From assembly GCF_005844325.1 (NCBI RefSeq), contig NZ_SPFY01000020.1, positions 1-40,017 on the forward strand: 40,017 nt of DNA, given 5' to 3'. Shown here piece by piece: positions 32,283 through 39,961 of the stretch. Under the pieces are notes generated by a model that was not told the origin of the DNA, did no database searches, and saw only the letters and a list, made by a program, of their open reading frames with translations. This DNA comes from Collinsella aerofaciens. GTDB lineage: Bacteria; Actinomycetota; Coriobacteriia; Coriobacteriales; Coriobacteriaceae. The translations under genes were made by a program, and so were the position numbers. Position 1 is the first letter of the stretch, and the number at the start of each line of letters is the position of its first letter.

Positions 32283-33500
32283 ATGGATAGCGATGCCAAG
32301 CTGAACATCTTGACCGAGGCCCTGGCTGCTGCCGGGGCCTCGGCATTGGCAATCGATGCGCGTGGGGACGTCGCGATCTCGACCATGAATGACGCGGCGC
32401 TCGAGCGGGATGTGGCGGCTTTTGTCGCTGAGCGCCTCGACCGTATAGGAGACGGCGCGCGTCTGGTTATGGGACGTGCGGGTGCGCGCCTGAGCCTGAC
32501 CGTTCGCCCCACCGACAAAGAGGGCGGGGGCCTTTGGGTCGTCGTGGTCCGCGAGGTGCGCGGTGCCGCGGCGCATGCGGGTATCGAGTGGCTCAACGCC
32601 GACGAAGTTGAGGCTCGCTACGAATCGAGCGCGTACGGCATCGTTGAGGGGGCGGCCTCGGTGGCTGCGCCGGTTGCAGAGAGTTACGCGCGCGGTGTGC
32701 CCCTTATGCTCGAGGGCGAGCTGGGAGCGGGTCAGGTCGAGATCGCCAAGCGCCTCTATCTGGACGGTCCTTTTGCCGGTCAGCCCTTTGTTTCCGTCGC
32801 GCTCGATGAACTCACCGATCGCGGTTGGCGCCATGTGCTCAAAAGCGCCGAATCGCCGCTGTTCCAAACGGGGCTGACCCTTTGCATTGAGGACTGGAAT
32901 GCGGTTGGTCCCCAACGCCTTCGCGAGCTCGTTTCCACGATGGCCGACACCGCGTTGGCGACGCGCTGCCATGTGGTGCTGACGGCGAATGACATGCCGG
33001 GCGGCAGCGAAAGTGATCAAGCCGCTTTTGTGACCGAGCGCTTCGCCTGTGCGGTGAGCGTGGCGCCGGCAATCGCCGAGCAGGGAGCCGCGTCGAAGAA
33101 GGTTGCGCGCTATTTGGAATATCTCGCTGACGCATTTGGGACGTCAGCGCCCACGCTGTCTGCCGCGGCGGCGAAGACGCTCGATGCTTACCGCTGGCCG
33201 CGCAATTATCTGCAGCTCCGCGAGGTCTCGGAACGACTGTATATATTGGTGGGGGCGGGCACGGTGGACCGCACTGTGGCGGAGGAAGTGCTCGCCCAAG
33301 AGGACGTGATTAAGACCGCAACCTTTGGCGCCCCGACACTCGAAAGTGACCTGTATATCCTGCGACCGCTGGCCGATACCGAGCGAGATATCGCGCATTT
33401 GGTTGTAGATCATCTCCACGGCAACCGAACCCGTGCGGCGGAGGTGCTGGGCATAAGCCGTACAACGCTGTGGCGCTTGCTGAAGGACGATGACCGTTGA
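32283..33500 (+). CDS. Degenerate NtrC-like regulator with Fis-type helix-turn-helix
   Basis: 405 residues. Residues about 1-115 are an uncharacterised sensory-like domain. Residues about 120-345 resemble the AAA+ domain of sigma-54 activators: LMLEGELGAGQVEIAKRLYLDGPFAGQPFVSV sits where GESGTGKE...ARAIH...FV is found, and W-R-NYLQLREVSERL fits the WPGNVREL motif near the end. The Walker A Lys-Ser/Thr is lost (GELGAGQ), and the sigma-54 contact loop GAFTGA is absent. The C-terminus (about 365-405) is a Fis-type helix-turn-helix: RTRAAEVLGISRTTLWRLLK. It probably binds DNA and does not act by ATP-driven sigma-54 activation. Start ATG 32283 has AGGGGCAA upstream. Confidence 0.75.
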   Translation: MDSDAKLNILTEALAAAGASALAIDARGDVAISTMNDAALERDVAAFVAERLDRIGDGARLVMGRAGARLSLTVRPTDKEGGGLWVVVVREVRGAAAHAGIEWLNADEVEARYESSAYGIVEGAASVAAPVAESYARGVPLMLEGELGAGQVEIAKRLYLDGPFAGQPFVSVALDELTDRGWRHVLKSAESPLFQTGLTLCIEDWNAVGPQRLRELVSTMADTALATRCHVVLTANDMPGGSESDQAAFVTERFACAVSVAPAIAEQGAASKKVARYLEYLADAFGTSAPTLSAAAAKTLDAYRWPRNYLQLREVSERLYILVGAGTVDRTVAEEVLAQEDVIKTATFGAPTLESDLYILRPLADTERDIAHLVVDHLHGNRTRAAEVLGISRTTLWRLLKDDDR

Positions 33501-33584
33501 GCGAGGCGCCCGTGACCGCACGCGACGCGTGTGCTACAGTCCAAAGCGTTATTGTTTCGATTTGGTTACGGCGTGCGAGGGCAT

Positions 33585-34160
33585 ATGGCTGAGACTTCAA
33601 AACCGAGCCGCAGAAGGCGGAGTGCCGCGCCGGTCAACCGACGCACAACATCGGTGACGTGGGGCAAACACGCCTCGGGGTTTGATGGCTCGTTCAAGCG
33701 CACTAAATACGGCTATCCTTCGGCAAGCGCCCGCTTGGCAATGCAGGCAGAGTCCTCGCTGTGGGGCCGCAAACGCGTGGTGGGCTCAAAGCTCAAGCAC
33801 GACGGAACGCTCGGCTACATCAGCCGCGGGGCGGCTCGCCGCAGCGGGCTCAATCCCGCCGGCTGGCATCGCTACGTGCCGATCGTGGCCGCCGTTGCAG
33901 TGATCGTCATCGCGCTCGCTGCGCTCGGATATGCCGGCGGTGGCGCCAACTTGGACGCAATGTTTAAATCGCCCGAGCTCGCGCATGTAGGTACAGAAGT
34001 TGTCGAGGGCGCTCAGGCCCAGACGAGCGTCGCGCCCCAGCGCGGTATCGTTGCGGCGGCCTCCACCATCGCCGATGTGCAAAAGGACGAAGACAAGCAA
34101 GGCGACGACGTCGATGCGAATCAGACGAGCGAAACGGCAATAACTCCATCGGCGGGATAA
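33585..34160 (+). CDS. Hypothetical basic single-pass membrane protein
   Basis: 191 residues, family not recognised. Residues 1-95 are very basic and polar (KPSRRRRSAAPVNRR, SFKRTKYGYP, GRKRVVGSKLKHDG), then one membrane segment at about 98-120 (YVPIVAAVAVIVIALAALGY), then an acidic outer tail of about 70 residues rich in Gln, Asp, Glu and Thr. Charge distribution places the N-terminus inside. Start ATG 33585 has GCGAGGG upstream. 84 bases after the NtrC-like regulator, possibly co-transcribed. Function unknown. Confidence 0.65.
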   Translation: MAETSKPSRRRRSAAPVNRRTTSVTWGKHASGFDGSFKRTKYGYPSASARLAMQAESSLWGRKRVVGSKLKHDGTLGYISRGAARRSGLNPAGWHRYVPIVAAVAVIVIALAALGYAGGGANLDAMFKSPELAHVGTEVVEGAQAQTSVAPQRGIVAAASTIADVQKDEDKQGDDVDANQTSETAITPSAG

Positions 34161-34170
34161 GTTGCGAGTG

Positions 34171-34207
34171 GGGCAGCTAATTTGGGACGGGGCTTTTTTA
34201 GCTGCCC
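34171..34207 (+). terminator. Hairpin after the basic membrane protein gene
   Basis: GGGCAGCTAA (34171-34180) pairs with TTAGCTGCCC (34198-34207). A T run lies inside the loop side, not after the stem, so it is not a textbook terminator. A smaller inner structure ending at the T run is possible. Confidence 0.45.
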
Positions 34208-34280
34208 AAGACAGTGGCTCATTCGATGTCAGTCGCCAAAAGCGAGCGAGCCGCATTTGCGCCAAGGTGACGTGAAATGA

Positions 34281-34309
34281 GAGGGCGCTGACCTTCTGGT
34301 CGCGCCCTC
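34281..34309. terminator. Stable hairpin before the nitroreductase 3' end
   Basis: GAGGGCGC with GCGCCCTC (34281-34288, 34302-34309) and an inner GACC/GGTC pair around TTCT. Only short T stretches lie beside it. Serves the convergent gap of 228 bases. Confidence 0.55.
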
Positions 34310-34388
34310 GAAATTGAACGTCAGATTGGCGTGAATGCGGCCCGCGCAGCGTCAACGAGCCCGCCGTTCGGTAGAATGGCGGAACTAA

Positions 34389-34910
34389 TTACCTTACGTA
34401 GACCACGTTGTCGCGGCGGGGTTTGGGCTCGGGCAGCGTGTCCTCGGCATAGCCCAGAATGCAGTGACCGACACCGCGCAGGCTGCCGTCGGCGGGTAGA
34501 CCCCAACTGGCCAGTAGCTCCAGGCCCTCGGGCGAATCGAAAACCTCGTGGGCGCGATGAATCCAGCACGAATCAACGCCCAGCGCATAGGCAGCGTTGA
34601 GCAGGTTGCCCATGGCGAGCGAGCCGTCTTCCAGATGTGTGGGCACGCTGCGGTCAACCAGCACCACCACAACGGTCTTGGCGCCATAGAAGGGGTCGCT
34701 GTTGCTGCCCATGACTTGCGCGTTGAGCTGCGAGAGACGCTCGACGGTCGCGGGGTCGGTGACGGCGACAAACGTCACCGGCTGGCGGCCCATGCCGCTC
34801 GGTGCATATTGGCCGGCTTCGATAATACGTGCAAGCTTTTCGGCCTCGACGGGACGATCGCTGTAGTTGCGGCAGCTGCGGCGGTGAATGAGTGCTTCGA
34901 TAGTCTCCAT
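34389..34910 (-). CDS. Nitroreductase-family FMN oxidoreductase
   Basis: 173 residues, short single-domain nitroreductase. ALIHRRSCRNYSDRPVEAEKLARIIEAGQYAPSGMGRQP is the family N-terminus with the Arg-Arg-Ser FMN-binding triplet and the SGMGRQP loop. GSLAMGNLLNAAYALGVDSCWIH is the second FMN region and GYAEDTLPEPKPRR the C-terminal contact. Such enzymes reduce nitro groups, quinones or flavins with NAD(P)H; the natural substrate is unknown. Start ATG 34910 has AAGGAGAC upstream; an upstream in-frame codon at 35006 lacks a ribosome site. The 294-base gap upstream (34911-35204) shows no gene and no clear promoter pair. Confidence 0.9.
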   Translation of the reverse strand: METIEALIHRRSCRNYSDRPVEAEKLARIIEAGQYAPSGMGRQPVTFVAVTDPATVERLSQLNAQVMGSNSDPFYGAKTVVVVLVDRSVPTHLEDGSLAMGNLLNAAYALGVDSCWIHRAHEVFDSPEGLELLASWGLPADGSLRGVGHCILGYAEDTLPEPKPRRDNVVYVR

Positions 34911-35204
34911 GGTGTCTCCTTGCGGTGGCGTTGCAGATGCCCCGTTCATACCCGTCGGGCTCAAACGATAGACGGTCAATTGCCCGGCCAAAAGGATAGA
35001 TTCCAATTGGGAAAGTAGGTTTGCATAAAAGTACCTTCATAATGTGACAAACAAATGGGATGGTTAAACGTTTTATCCCGTCTACCCTGCGGTTTTTTAC
35101 CACTTGCCTAAATGACGAACGCATAACCTCTGATAAGGGTTTTACTAAAGGAGTACCAACGTTTATCAATGCGCCGTGGTGGCGCCGGGCCAGGAGGTAA
35201 CATC

Positions 35205-35495
35205 ATGTTCCAGGCTGGAGATGTCGTCGAGACCGATTTCGAAGGATTTCTGAAGCTGCTGCGTTCCAAGACGCGCGCTTTCGTGTCGATCAACGATCAC
35301 GAGTACTACATCACGCACACCGATGGCTATTGGCGTGTTCAGGATTGCGAGGCCCTCAACGACAAGGGCCACTTTACTGACTGTTCTGAGTTGGTCAACA
35401 CGGTCTGCGAGGTCGTCGAGCTGCCGTGGATTGCCGGCAAGAGCCTGCATGACAGCTTCTCGGGCGCTACGGTCTATGAGGCCGTCGCCGCTTAA
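35205..35495 (+). CDS. Small hypothetical protein
   Basis: 96 residues, not recognised. Soluble and acidic, with no membrane segment; contains MFQAGDVVETDFEGFLKLL, then a compact region with INDHEYYITHTDGYWRVQDCE and a C-terminal TVYEAVAA. Two cysteines about 20 residues apart follow the central part. AGGAGG lies 7 bases before ATG 35205, and codon usage resembles the neighbours, so it is very likely a real gene. It has its own terminator at 35522. Nothing near it suggests a role. Confidence 0.75.
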   Translation: MFQAGDVVETDFEGFLKLLRSKTRAFVSINDHEYYITHTDGYWRVQDCEALNDKGHFTDCSELVNTVCEVVELPWIAGKSLHDSFSGATVYEAVAA

Positions 35496-35521
35496 CAGGC
35501 AATAAAACCCGATTTTCACGT

Positions 35522-35557
35522 GACCGCTGGCGCCGCCCCCGCGCCGGCGGTCTTTTT
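35522..35557 (+). terminator. Terminator after the small hypothetical gene
   Basis: GACCGCTGGCGC (35522-35533) pairs with GCGCCGGCGGTC (35541-35552), one G-T pair, followed by TTTTT. Confidence 0.92.
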
Positions 35558-35600
35558 CTGCCGATAGGCCATAAAAATGCACGCATTTGCGGAGAGCCTG

Positions 35601-35629
35601 TTGACGATAGTCAAAACTCGGACTAATCT
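35601..35629 (+). promoter_or_regulatory. Promoter of the marR-ABC exporter operon
   Basis: TTGACG (35601-35606), 17-base spacer, TAATCT (35624-35629), 48 bases before the MarR start codon. The clearest sigma-70-type promoter in the window. Confidence 0.8.
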
Positions 35630-35660
35630 AGAGACACATAATTGGTCAAAAATCGGACAA
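35610..35660 (+). promoter_or_regulatory. Two operator copies on the marR promoter
   Basis: GTCAAAACTCGGACTA (35610-35625) and GTCAAAAATCGGACAA (35645-35660) are the same 16-base site with two changes, exactly 35 bases apart. Each is an imperfect inverted repeat (GTC-N8-GAC). The first covers the spacer up to the -10 box and the second lies just after the start of transcription. Fits autorepression by MarR. Confidence 0.75.
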
Positions 35661-35676
35661 TTGAATGGTGGGATAG

Positions 35677-36177
35677 ATGAATAGTGCGGTTACGCTGGTC
35701 GACTTCGATCGGTTGCTCAATGGACTCGACCATATCTATTCGGAGTTCTCGCGCGCCTGCGGCCTTTCGGACTGCGCCTACTGGATGCTCGTCGACACGA
35801 GTGCAGCGGGCGGAAGCGTTGCCGTGAGTCGGCTGACGAGTGAATGGTTCTACAGCAAACAGACCATCAATTCGGCGATTAAAACGCTTAGGGCGCGAGG
35901 GCTTGCGACGTTGGAGTTTGCCGAGGGCAGTCGTAAAAACAAGGTTGTACGACTGACCGAAGAAGGCGTGCGGTTTGCCAAGCGCTACGCGTTGCCGGCG
36001 CAAAAAGCCGAGCAACAGGCATTCGAGGCGCTCGAGCCGTGGGAACAGTGCGAGATCATGCGCTTGGTCGGTAAGTTCTCCCATGTTCTTAACGAAGAGT
36101 GCGAGGCATTTAAACGGCAAGTGGCCGCCGAGAACGAGACTGACGATAAGGGCGAGGGGGACGCATGCGACTCTTAA
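35677..36177 (+). CDS. MarR-family transcriptional regulator
   Basis: 166 residues. Winged helix-turn-helix at about 45-105: VSRLTSEWFYSKQTINSAIKTLRARGLATLEF with the wing EGSRKNKVVRLTEEG. Helical dimerisation parts lie on both sides. GGTGGGAT is the ribosome site before ATG 35677. The gene overlaps the first ABC exporter gene by 13 bases, so the three genes form one operon. Probably a repressor relieved by an exported compound. Two matching operator sites lie on its promoter. Confidence 0.9.
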   Translation: MNSAVTLVDFDRLLNGLDHIYSEFSRACGLSDCAYWMLVDTSAAGGSVAVSRLTSEWFYSKQTINSAIKTLRARGLATLEFAEGSRKNKVVRLTEEGVRFAKRYALPAQKAEQQAFEALEPWEQCEIMRLVGKFSHVLNEECEAFKRQVAAENETDDKGEGDACDS

Positions 36178-37901
36178 TGAGGTTTATGAGGCCGTACCGC
36201 GGTCTGATTGCGGTGACGCTGTTTGCGGTGCTGATAGATAACGTCGGTACGCTGTTGGTTCCCACGATGCTGGCGAACATGGTCAACACCGGTATTACCA
36301 CGGGTGATGTCGACTATATATTACGCAACGGCCTGTACATGCTTATCGCGACCGGCATGGCCAGCGGCGGCACGGTGCTGGGCTGCTATCTTTCGGCGCG
36401 CCTGGCCGCCAACGTGGCCTGCGATATCCGCAATGCCGTGTACGACAAGTCGCTCGAGCTGTCCGCCAGCGACTTTGAGCGCTTTGGCACGGGTTCGATG
36501 ATCACGCGCTCGCTCAACGACATCAACGTGATTCAGCAAGCTGTCCTTCAGACGATTCAGCTGGTGCTGCCGGTGCCGTTCTTGGCCGTGGCAGGCATCA
36601 TTTTTGCTTGGTTCATCGATCCCGCCATGGGTACGCTGCTGGGCGTGGTGGTTGCGATCGTGCTGGTGGCGGCGGTCTTTACCGTTGCCAACGCCGCGCC
36701 GATCTTTATGCGCCTGCAGAGCTTTATCGACCGCATGAACGTGGTGCTGCGCGAGAACATCGTGGGCGTGCGCGTCATCCGCGCATTTAACAAGGAGCGC
36801 CACGAGGAGCAGCGCCTGGACGAGGTGTTTAGCGATTACGCGGCCAATGCCATCAAGGTCAACCACCTGTTTGTGGGTCTCGACAGCTCCAGCTTCTTTT
36901 TGATGAATATCGCCGAGGTGGCGGTGCTGTGGGTGGGCGGCAACCGCGTGGGCGTCCACGCCATGCAAATCGGTAGCATCTCGGCCGTGCTGGAGTACGC
37001 GATCCTGATCCTGTTCTTTGTGATGACGGCGCAGATGGTGATTCTGACGCTCCCACGCGCCGCCGCATGCCTGAACCGTGCGCAGCAGGTGTTGGAGATT
37101 GAGCCGAGCATCGTGGACGGCAAGCGCACGCTGGACACGTGCGCGGCGGAGTCTGTTGACGGTGCCGACGCGGTGGCCGTGTTCGACCACATGTCGTTCC
37201 GTTTTGACGATGCCGACGAGGATACCCTGTGCGACCTGAGCTTTGCCTGTCGCCGTAGCCAGACCACGGCGATTGTAGGCTCGACGGGTTCGGGCAAGTC
37301 GACGGTGGCCAAGCTCTTGCTTCGCTTCCACGATGCCACGAAGGGCGCCATTCGCCTGAATGGCATCGATCTGCGCGACCTTTCGCAAGACGACATCCGC
37401 GGGCGTATCGCCTATGTGCCGCAGAAGGCATGGCTGTTCTCGGGTACGGTGGCGAGCAACCTGCGCTTTGGCAACGAAGACGCGACTGAGGCTGACATGC
37501 TCCATGCGCTGGAGGTTGCCCAGAGCACCTTTGTGCTCGACCAGCCCCAGGGGCTCGATACGCCGGTGGCCCAGGGCGGCACGAACTTCTCGGGTGGTCA
37601 GCGCCAGCGCCTGGCGATTGCCCGCGCACTCATGAAGCATGCCGATCTATATATCTTCGACGACAGTTTTTCGGCCCTGGACTTTAAGACCGATGCGGCA
37701 CTGCGCCATGCGCTGCAGGACGAGACGTGCGATGCCGCGGTGCTCATCATCGCCCAGCGCATCTCGACTATTTTGCATGCCGATCAGATCGTGGTGCTCA
37801 AAGACGGCGAGATCGTGGGCCTAGGCACGCACGACGAGCTCATGGAAACCTGCGAGGTGTACCGCGCAATCGCGGAATCGCAGATGAAGGGAGGTGAGTA
37901 G
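36165..37901 (+). CDS. ABC exporter subunit with degenerate ATPase site
   Basis: 578 residues: six membrane segments (about 1-310) and an ATPase domain. Walker A is GSTGSGKST at 372-380, signature FSGGQRQ from 475. Walker B is IFDDSFSALD: the catalytic Glu is Asp500. The H-loop His is Gln531 (IIAQRIST). Both changes are typical of the degenerate partner of heterodimeric exporters such as TM287/288 or BmrC/BmrD. The partner is the next gene, one base after this one. Starts inside marR, with GAGGGGG before ATG 36165. Probable multidrug or peptide/lipid efflux; substrate unknown. Confidence 0.92.
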   Translation: MRLLMRFMRPYRGLIAVTLFAVLIDNVGTLLVPTMLANMVNTGITTGDVDYILRNGLYMLIATGMASGGTVLGCYLSARLAANVACDIRNAVYDKSLELSASDFERFGTGSMITRSLNDINVIQQAVLQTIQLVLPVPFLAVAGIIFAWFIDPAMGTLLGVVVAIVLVAAVFTVANAAPIFMRLQSFIDRMNVVLRENIVGVRVIRAFNKERHEEQRLDEVFSDYAANAIKVNHLFVGLDSSSFFLMNIAEVAVLWVGGNRVGVHAMQIGSISAVLEYAILILFFVMTAQMVILTLPRAAACLNRAQQVLEIEPSIVDGKRTLDTCAAESVDGADAVAVFDHMSFRFDDADEDTLCDLSFACRRSQTTAIVGSTGSGKSTVAKLLLRFHDATKGAIRLNGIDLRDLSQDDIRGRIAYVPQKAWLFSGTVASNLRFGNEDATEADMLHALEVAQSTFVLDQPQGLDTPVAQGGTNFSGGQRQRLAIARALMKHADLYIFDDSFSALDFKTDAALRHALQDETCDAAVLIIAQRISTILHADQIVVLKDGEIVGLGTHDELMETCEVYRAIAESQMKGGE

Positions 37902-37902
37902 C

Positions 37903-39903
37903 ATGACCGAGGAGCTCAAGAAGCAGGGCATCGTCGATGGCGCTGCGGTTGTAGAGACAGTCGAGGAGACGGGCGTCGCGCCCGACCTGGACGAAGCCGC
38001 CAAGGCGGCGGAGCGCGAGGCTCGCCGCCAAGCGCTCTACGAGGAAAACGAACGTGCCGAGGACGAGCGCGCCCGCGCCGAGGCAGAGCGTATGCGCGAC
38101 GTGGACGACGAAGACGAGGACGAGACGCCTCGGGATACCTGGGCGACGGTGCGCCGCCTGTGGAGTGAGGCTGCCGGCGACCATTGGCGCTTCTATATCG
38201 TGTTCGCGAGCATTGTGTTCTATGTCATCTTTAACACCGCCGCGCCGGCATATAGCGCCCGCGTGATCGATGAGCTGTGGGGCCACATTCAGGTGGCGTT
38301 TGCCAACGACACCACTTTCAGCATCACCTGGGAGAACTGCGGCAAGACCATTTTCGTCTACTTTATGATCTGGACTGCCGCTGCCTCGTTCTATGCGCTC
38401 CAGAGCTTTTTGATGTCGAGCGTCGCTGAGCGTCTCAATCTGCGCCTGCGCAACCGCATCGCGCAAAAGCTCAACCGTCTGCCGCTCGCCTATTTTGACG
38501 CGCATCGTCCCGGCGAGGTCGTCAGCCGCGCGACCAACGACCTGGACAAGATGTCCGAGAGCATGCAGCGCGGATTGCTGCAGCTGCTCGTGTCGATCGG
38601 CACGGTTGTTGGTGCTGTGAGCGTGATGTTCGTGTTCAGCGTGCAGCTTACGCTCGTCTTTCTGTTCTTTACGGCACTGTCGCTGCTGGTGACGAAGGTC
38701 GTCTCGCGCCGCACACACGATGTGACGGGCGAGCGCCAGGAGTGGGTGTCCAAGATTACGAGTGCGGTCGAGGAAGGCTATTCGGGCCGTCTGGTGATCC
38801 GCGCGTTTAACCGCGAACGCCAAAGTTCTGCCGAGGTGCACCAGGCCTCGGGCGAGCTGGCACGCGTGAGTGCCAAGGCCGACTTTATGATCAATGCCGT
38901 CGGCCCTGCGGTGCGCTTTATCGGCCGTTTGGCGCAGATCGTGATCGCGCTGGTGGGCTGCAGCATGCTGGTTGCCGGTCACATGACCGTCGGCGTGTTC
39001 CAGGCGTTCTTCCAGTTTATCTACGAGGCGTCCGAACCCATGACGCAGCTGTCGTTTACCTTCAACTCGCTGCAGAGCGCGTTGGCGAGTGCGGAGCGCG
39101 TGTTCGACCTGCTCGATGAGCCCGAGATGGAGGCCGATCCGCTGCCGGACGAGGCCGCCAAGCTGCCGGGTCGCGTTGAGGGTCGCGTCTCCTTTGAGCA
39201 CGTGCGCTTTGGTTATTCGCCCGACAAGCCGCTTATGCACGACGTGTCGTTTACCGCCGAGCCGGGCCAGAAGATTGCCGTGGTGGGAACCACGGGCGCG
39301 GGCAAGACGACGCTCATCAACCTGCTCATGCGCTTCTACGAGATTGACGGCGGGCGTATTACGCTCGACGGCGTGGATACGAGCCGCATGGACCGCGGCG
39401 AGCTACGGCAGCAGTTTGGCATGGTGCTGCAGGACGCCTGGCTGTTCGATGGCACGATTGCCGAAAACATCGCCTACGGCTGTCCCGAGGCGACGCGTGA
39501 GGAGATCGTGGCGGCTGCGCGCGCCGCGCAGGTCGACTTCTTTGTGCGCACCATGCCGCAGGGCTATGACACGCGCGTGGCCAACGATGCCGAAAGCATC
39601 AGCCAGGGCCAGCGTCAGCTGCTGACCATCGCACGCGTGCTGCTCAATAACCCGGCGATTCTCATCCTGGACGAGGCGACCTCAAGCGTGGATACGCGTA
39701 CCGAGCTTGCCATCGGTCGTGCCATGGACGCGCTCATGCGCGGGCGCACGAGCTTTGTGATCGCGCACCGCCTGTCGACGATCGTGGACGCCGACCTGAT
39801 CTTGGTCATGGATCACGGCAACATTATCGAGCAGGGCACGCATAAGGAGCTGCTGGCTGCCGAGGGTGCCTACGCCGACCTCTATCTGAGCCAGTTCGCA
39901 TAA
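37903..39903 (+). CDS. ABC exporter subunit with canonical ATPase and long N-terminal extension
   Basis: 666 residues. Residues 1-80 form a highly charged, Glu/Asp/Arg/Ala-rich extension, likely helical, before the first membrane segment (FYIVFASIVFYVIF). Six membrane segments follow. The ATPase domain has Walker A GTTGAGKTT at 462-470, Walker B ILDEATSSVD with Glu591 and H-loop VIAHRLST, all canonical, while the signature is SQGQ at 567-570 in place of SGGQ. The weak signature here would meet the weak Walker B/H-loop of the partner, giving one dead and one active ATP site. AAGGGAGGTG lies 7 bases before ATG 37903; GTG 37894 is less likely. Confidence 0.92.
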   Translation: MTEELKKQGIVDGAAVVETVEETGVAPDLDEAAKAAEREARRQALYEENERAEDERARAEAERMRDVDDEDEDETPRDTWATVRRLWSEAAGDHWRFYIVFASIVFYVIFNTAAPAYSARVIDELWGHIQVAFANDTTFSITWENCGKTIFVYFMIWTAAASFYALQSFLMSSVAERLNLRLRNRIAQKLNRLPLAYFDAHRPGEVVSRATNDLDKMSESMQRGLLQLLVSIGTVVGAVSVMFVFSVQLTLVFLFFTALSLLVTKVVSRRTHDVTGERQEWVSKITSAVEEGYSGRLVIRAFNRERQSSAEVHQASGELARVSAKADFMINAVGPAVRFIGRLAQIVIALVGCSMLVAGHMTVGVFQAFFQFIYEASEPMTQLSFTFNSLQSALASAERVFDLLDEPEMEADPLPDEAAKLPGRVEGRVSFEHVRFGYSPDKPLMHDVSFTAEPGQKIAVVGTTGAGKTTLINLLMRFYEIDGGRITLDGVDTSRMDRGELRQQFGMVLQDAWLFDGTIAENIAYGCPEATREEIVAAARAAQVDFFVRTMPQGYDTRVANDAESISQGQRQLLTIARVLLNNPAILILDEATSSVDTRTELAIGRAMDALMRGRTSFVIAHRLSTIVDADLILVMDHGNIIEQGTHKELLAAEGAYADLYLSQFA

Positions 39904-39933
39904 TGTGACAAAGGGACAGTCTCTTTGCCACAT
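39903..39933 (+). repeat. Dispersed repeat family B, copy after the ABC exporter
   Basis: ATGTGACAAAGGGA (39903-39916) pairs with TCTCTTTGCCACAT (39920-39933), with one mismatch and one G-T pair. The first base is the last base of the exporter stop codon. Closely related to the palindrome at 21156. Confidence 0.75.
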
Positions 39934-39961
39934 CACAAATAAGGCGCGCCGGGGATGAATT

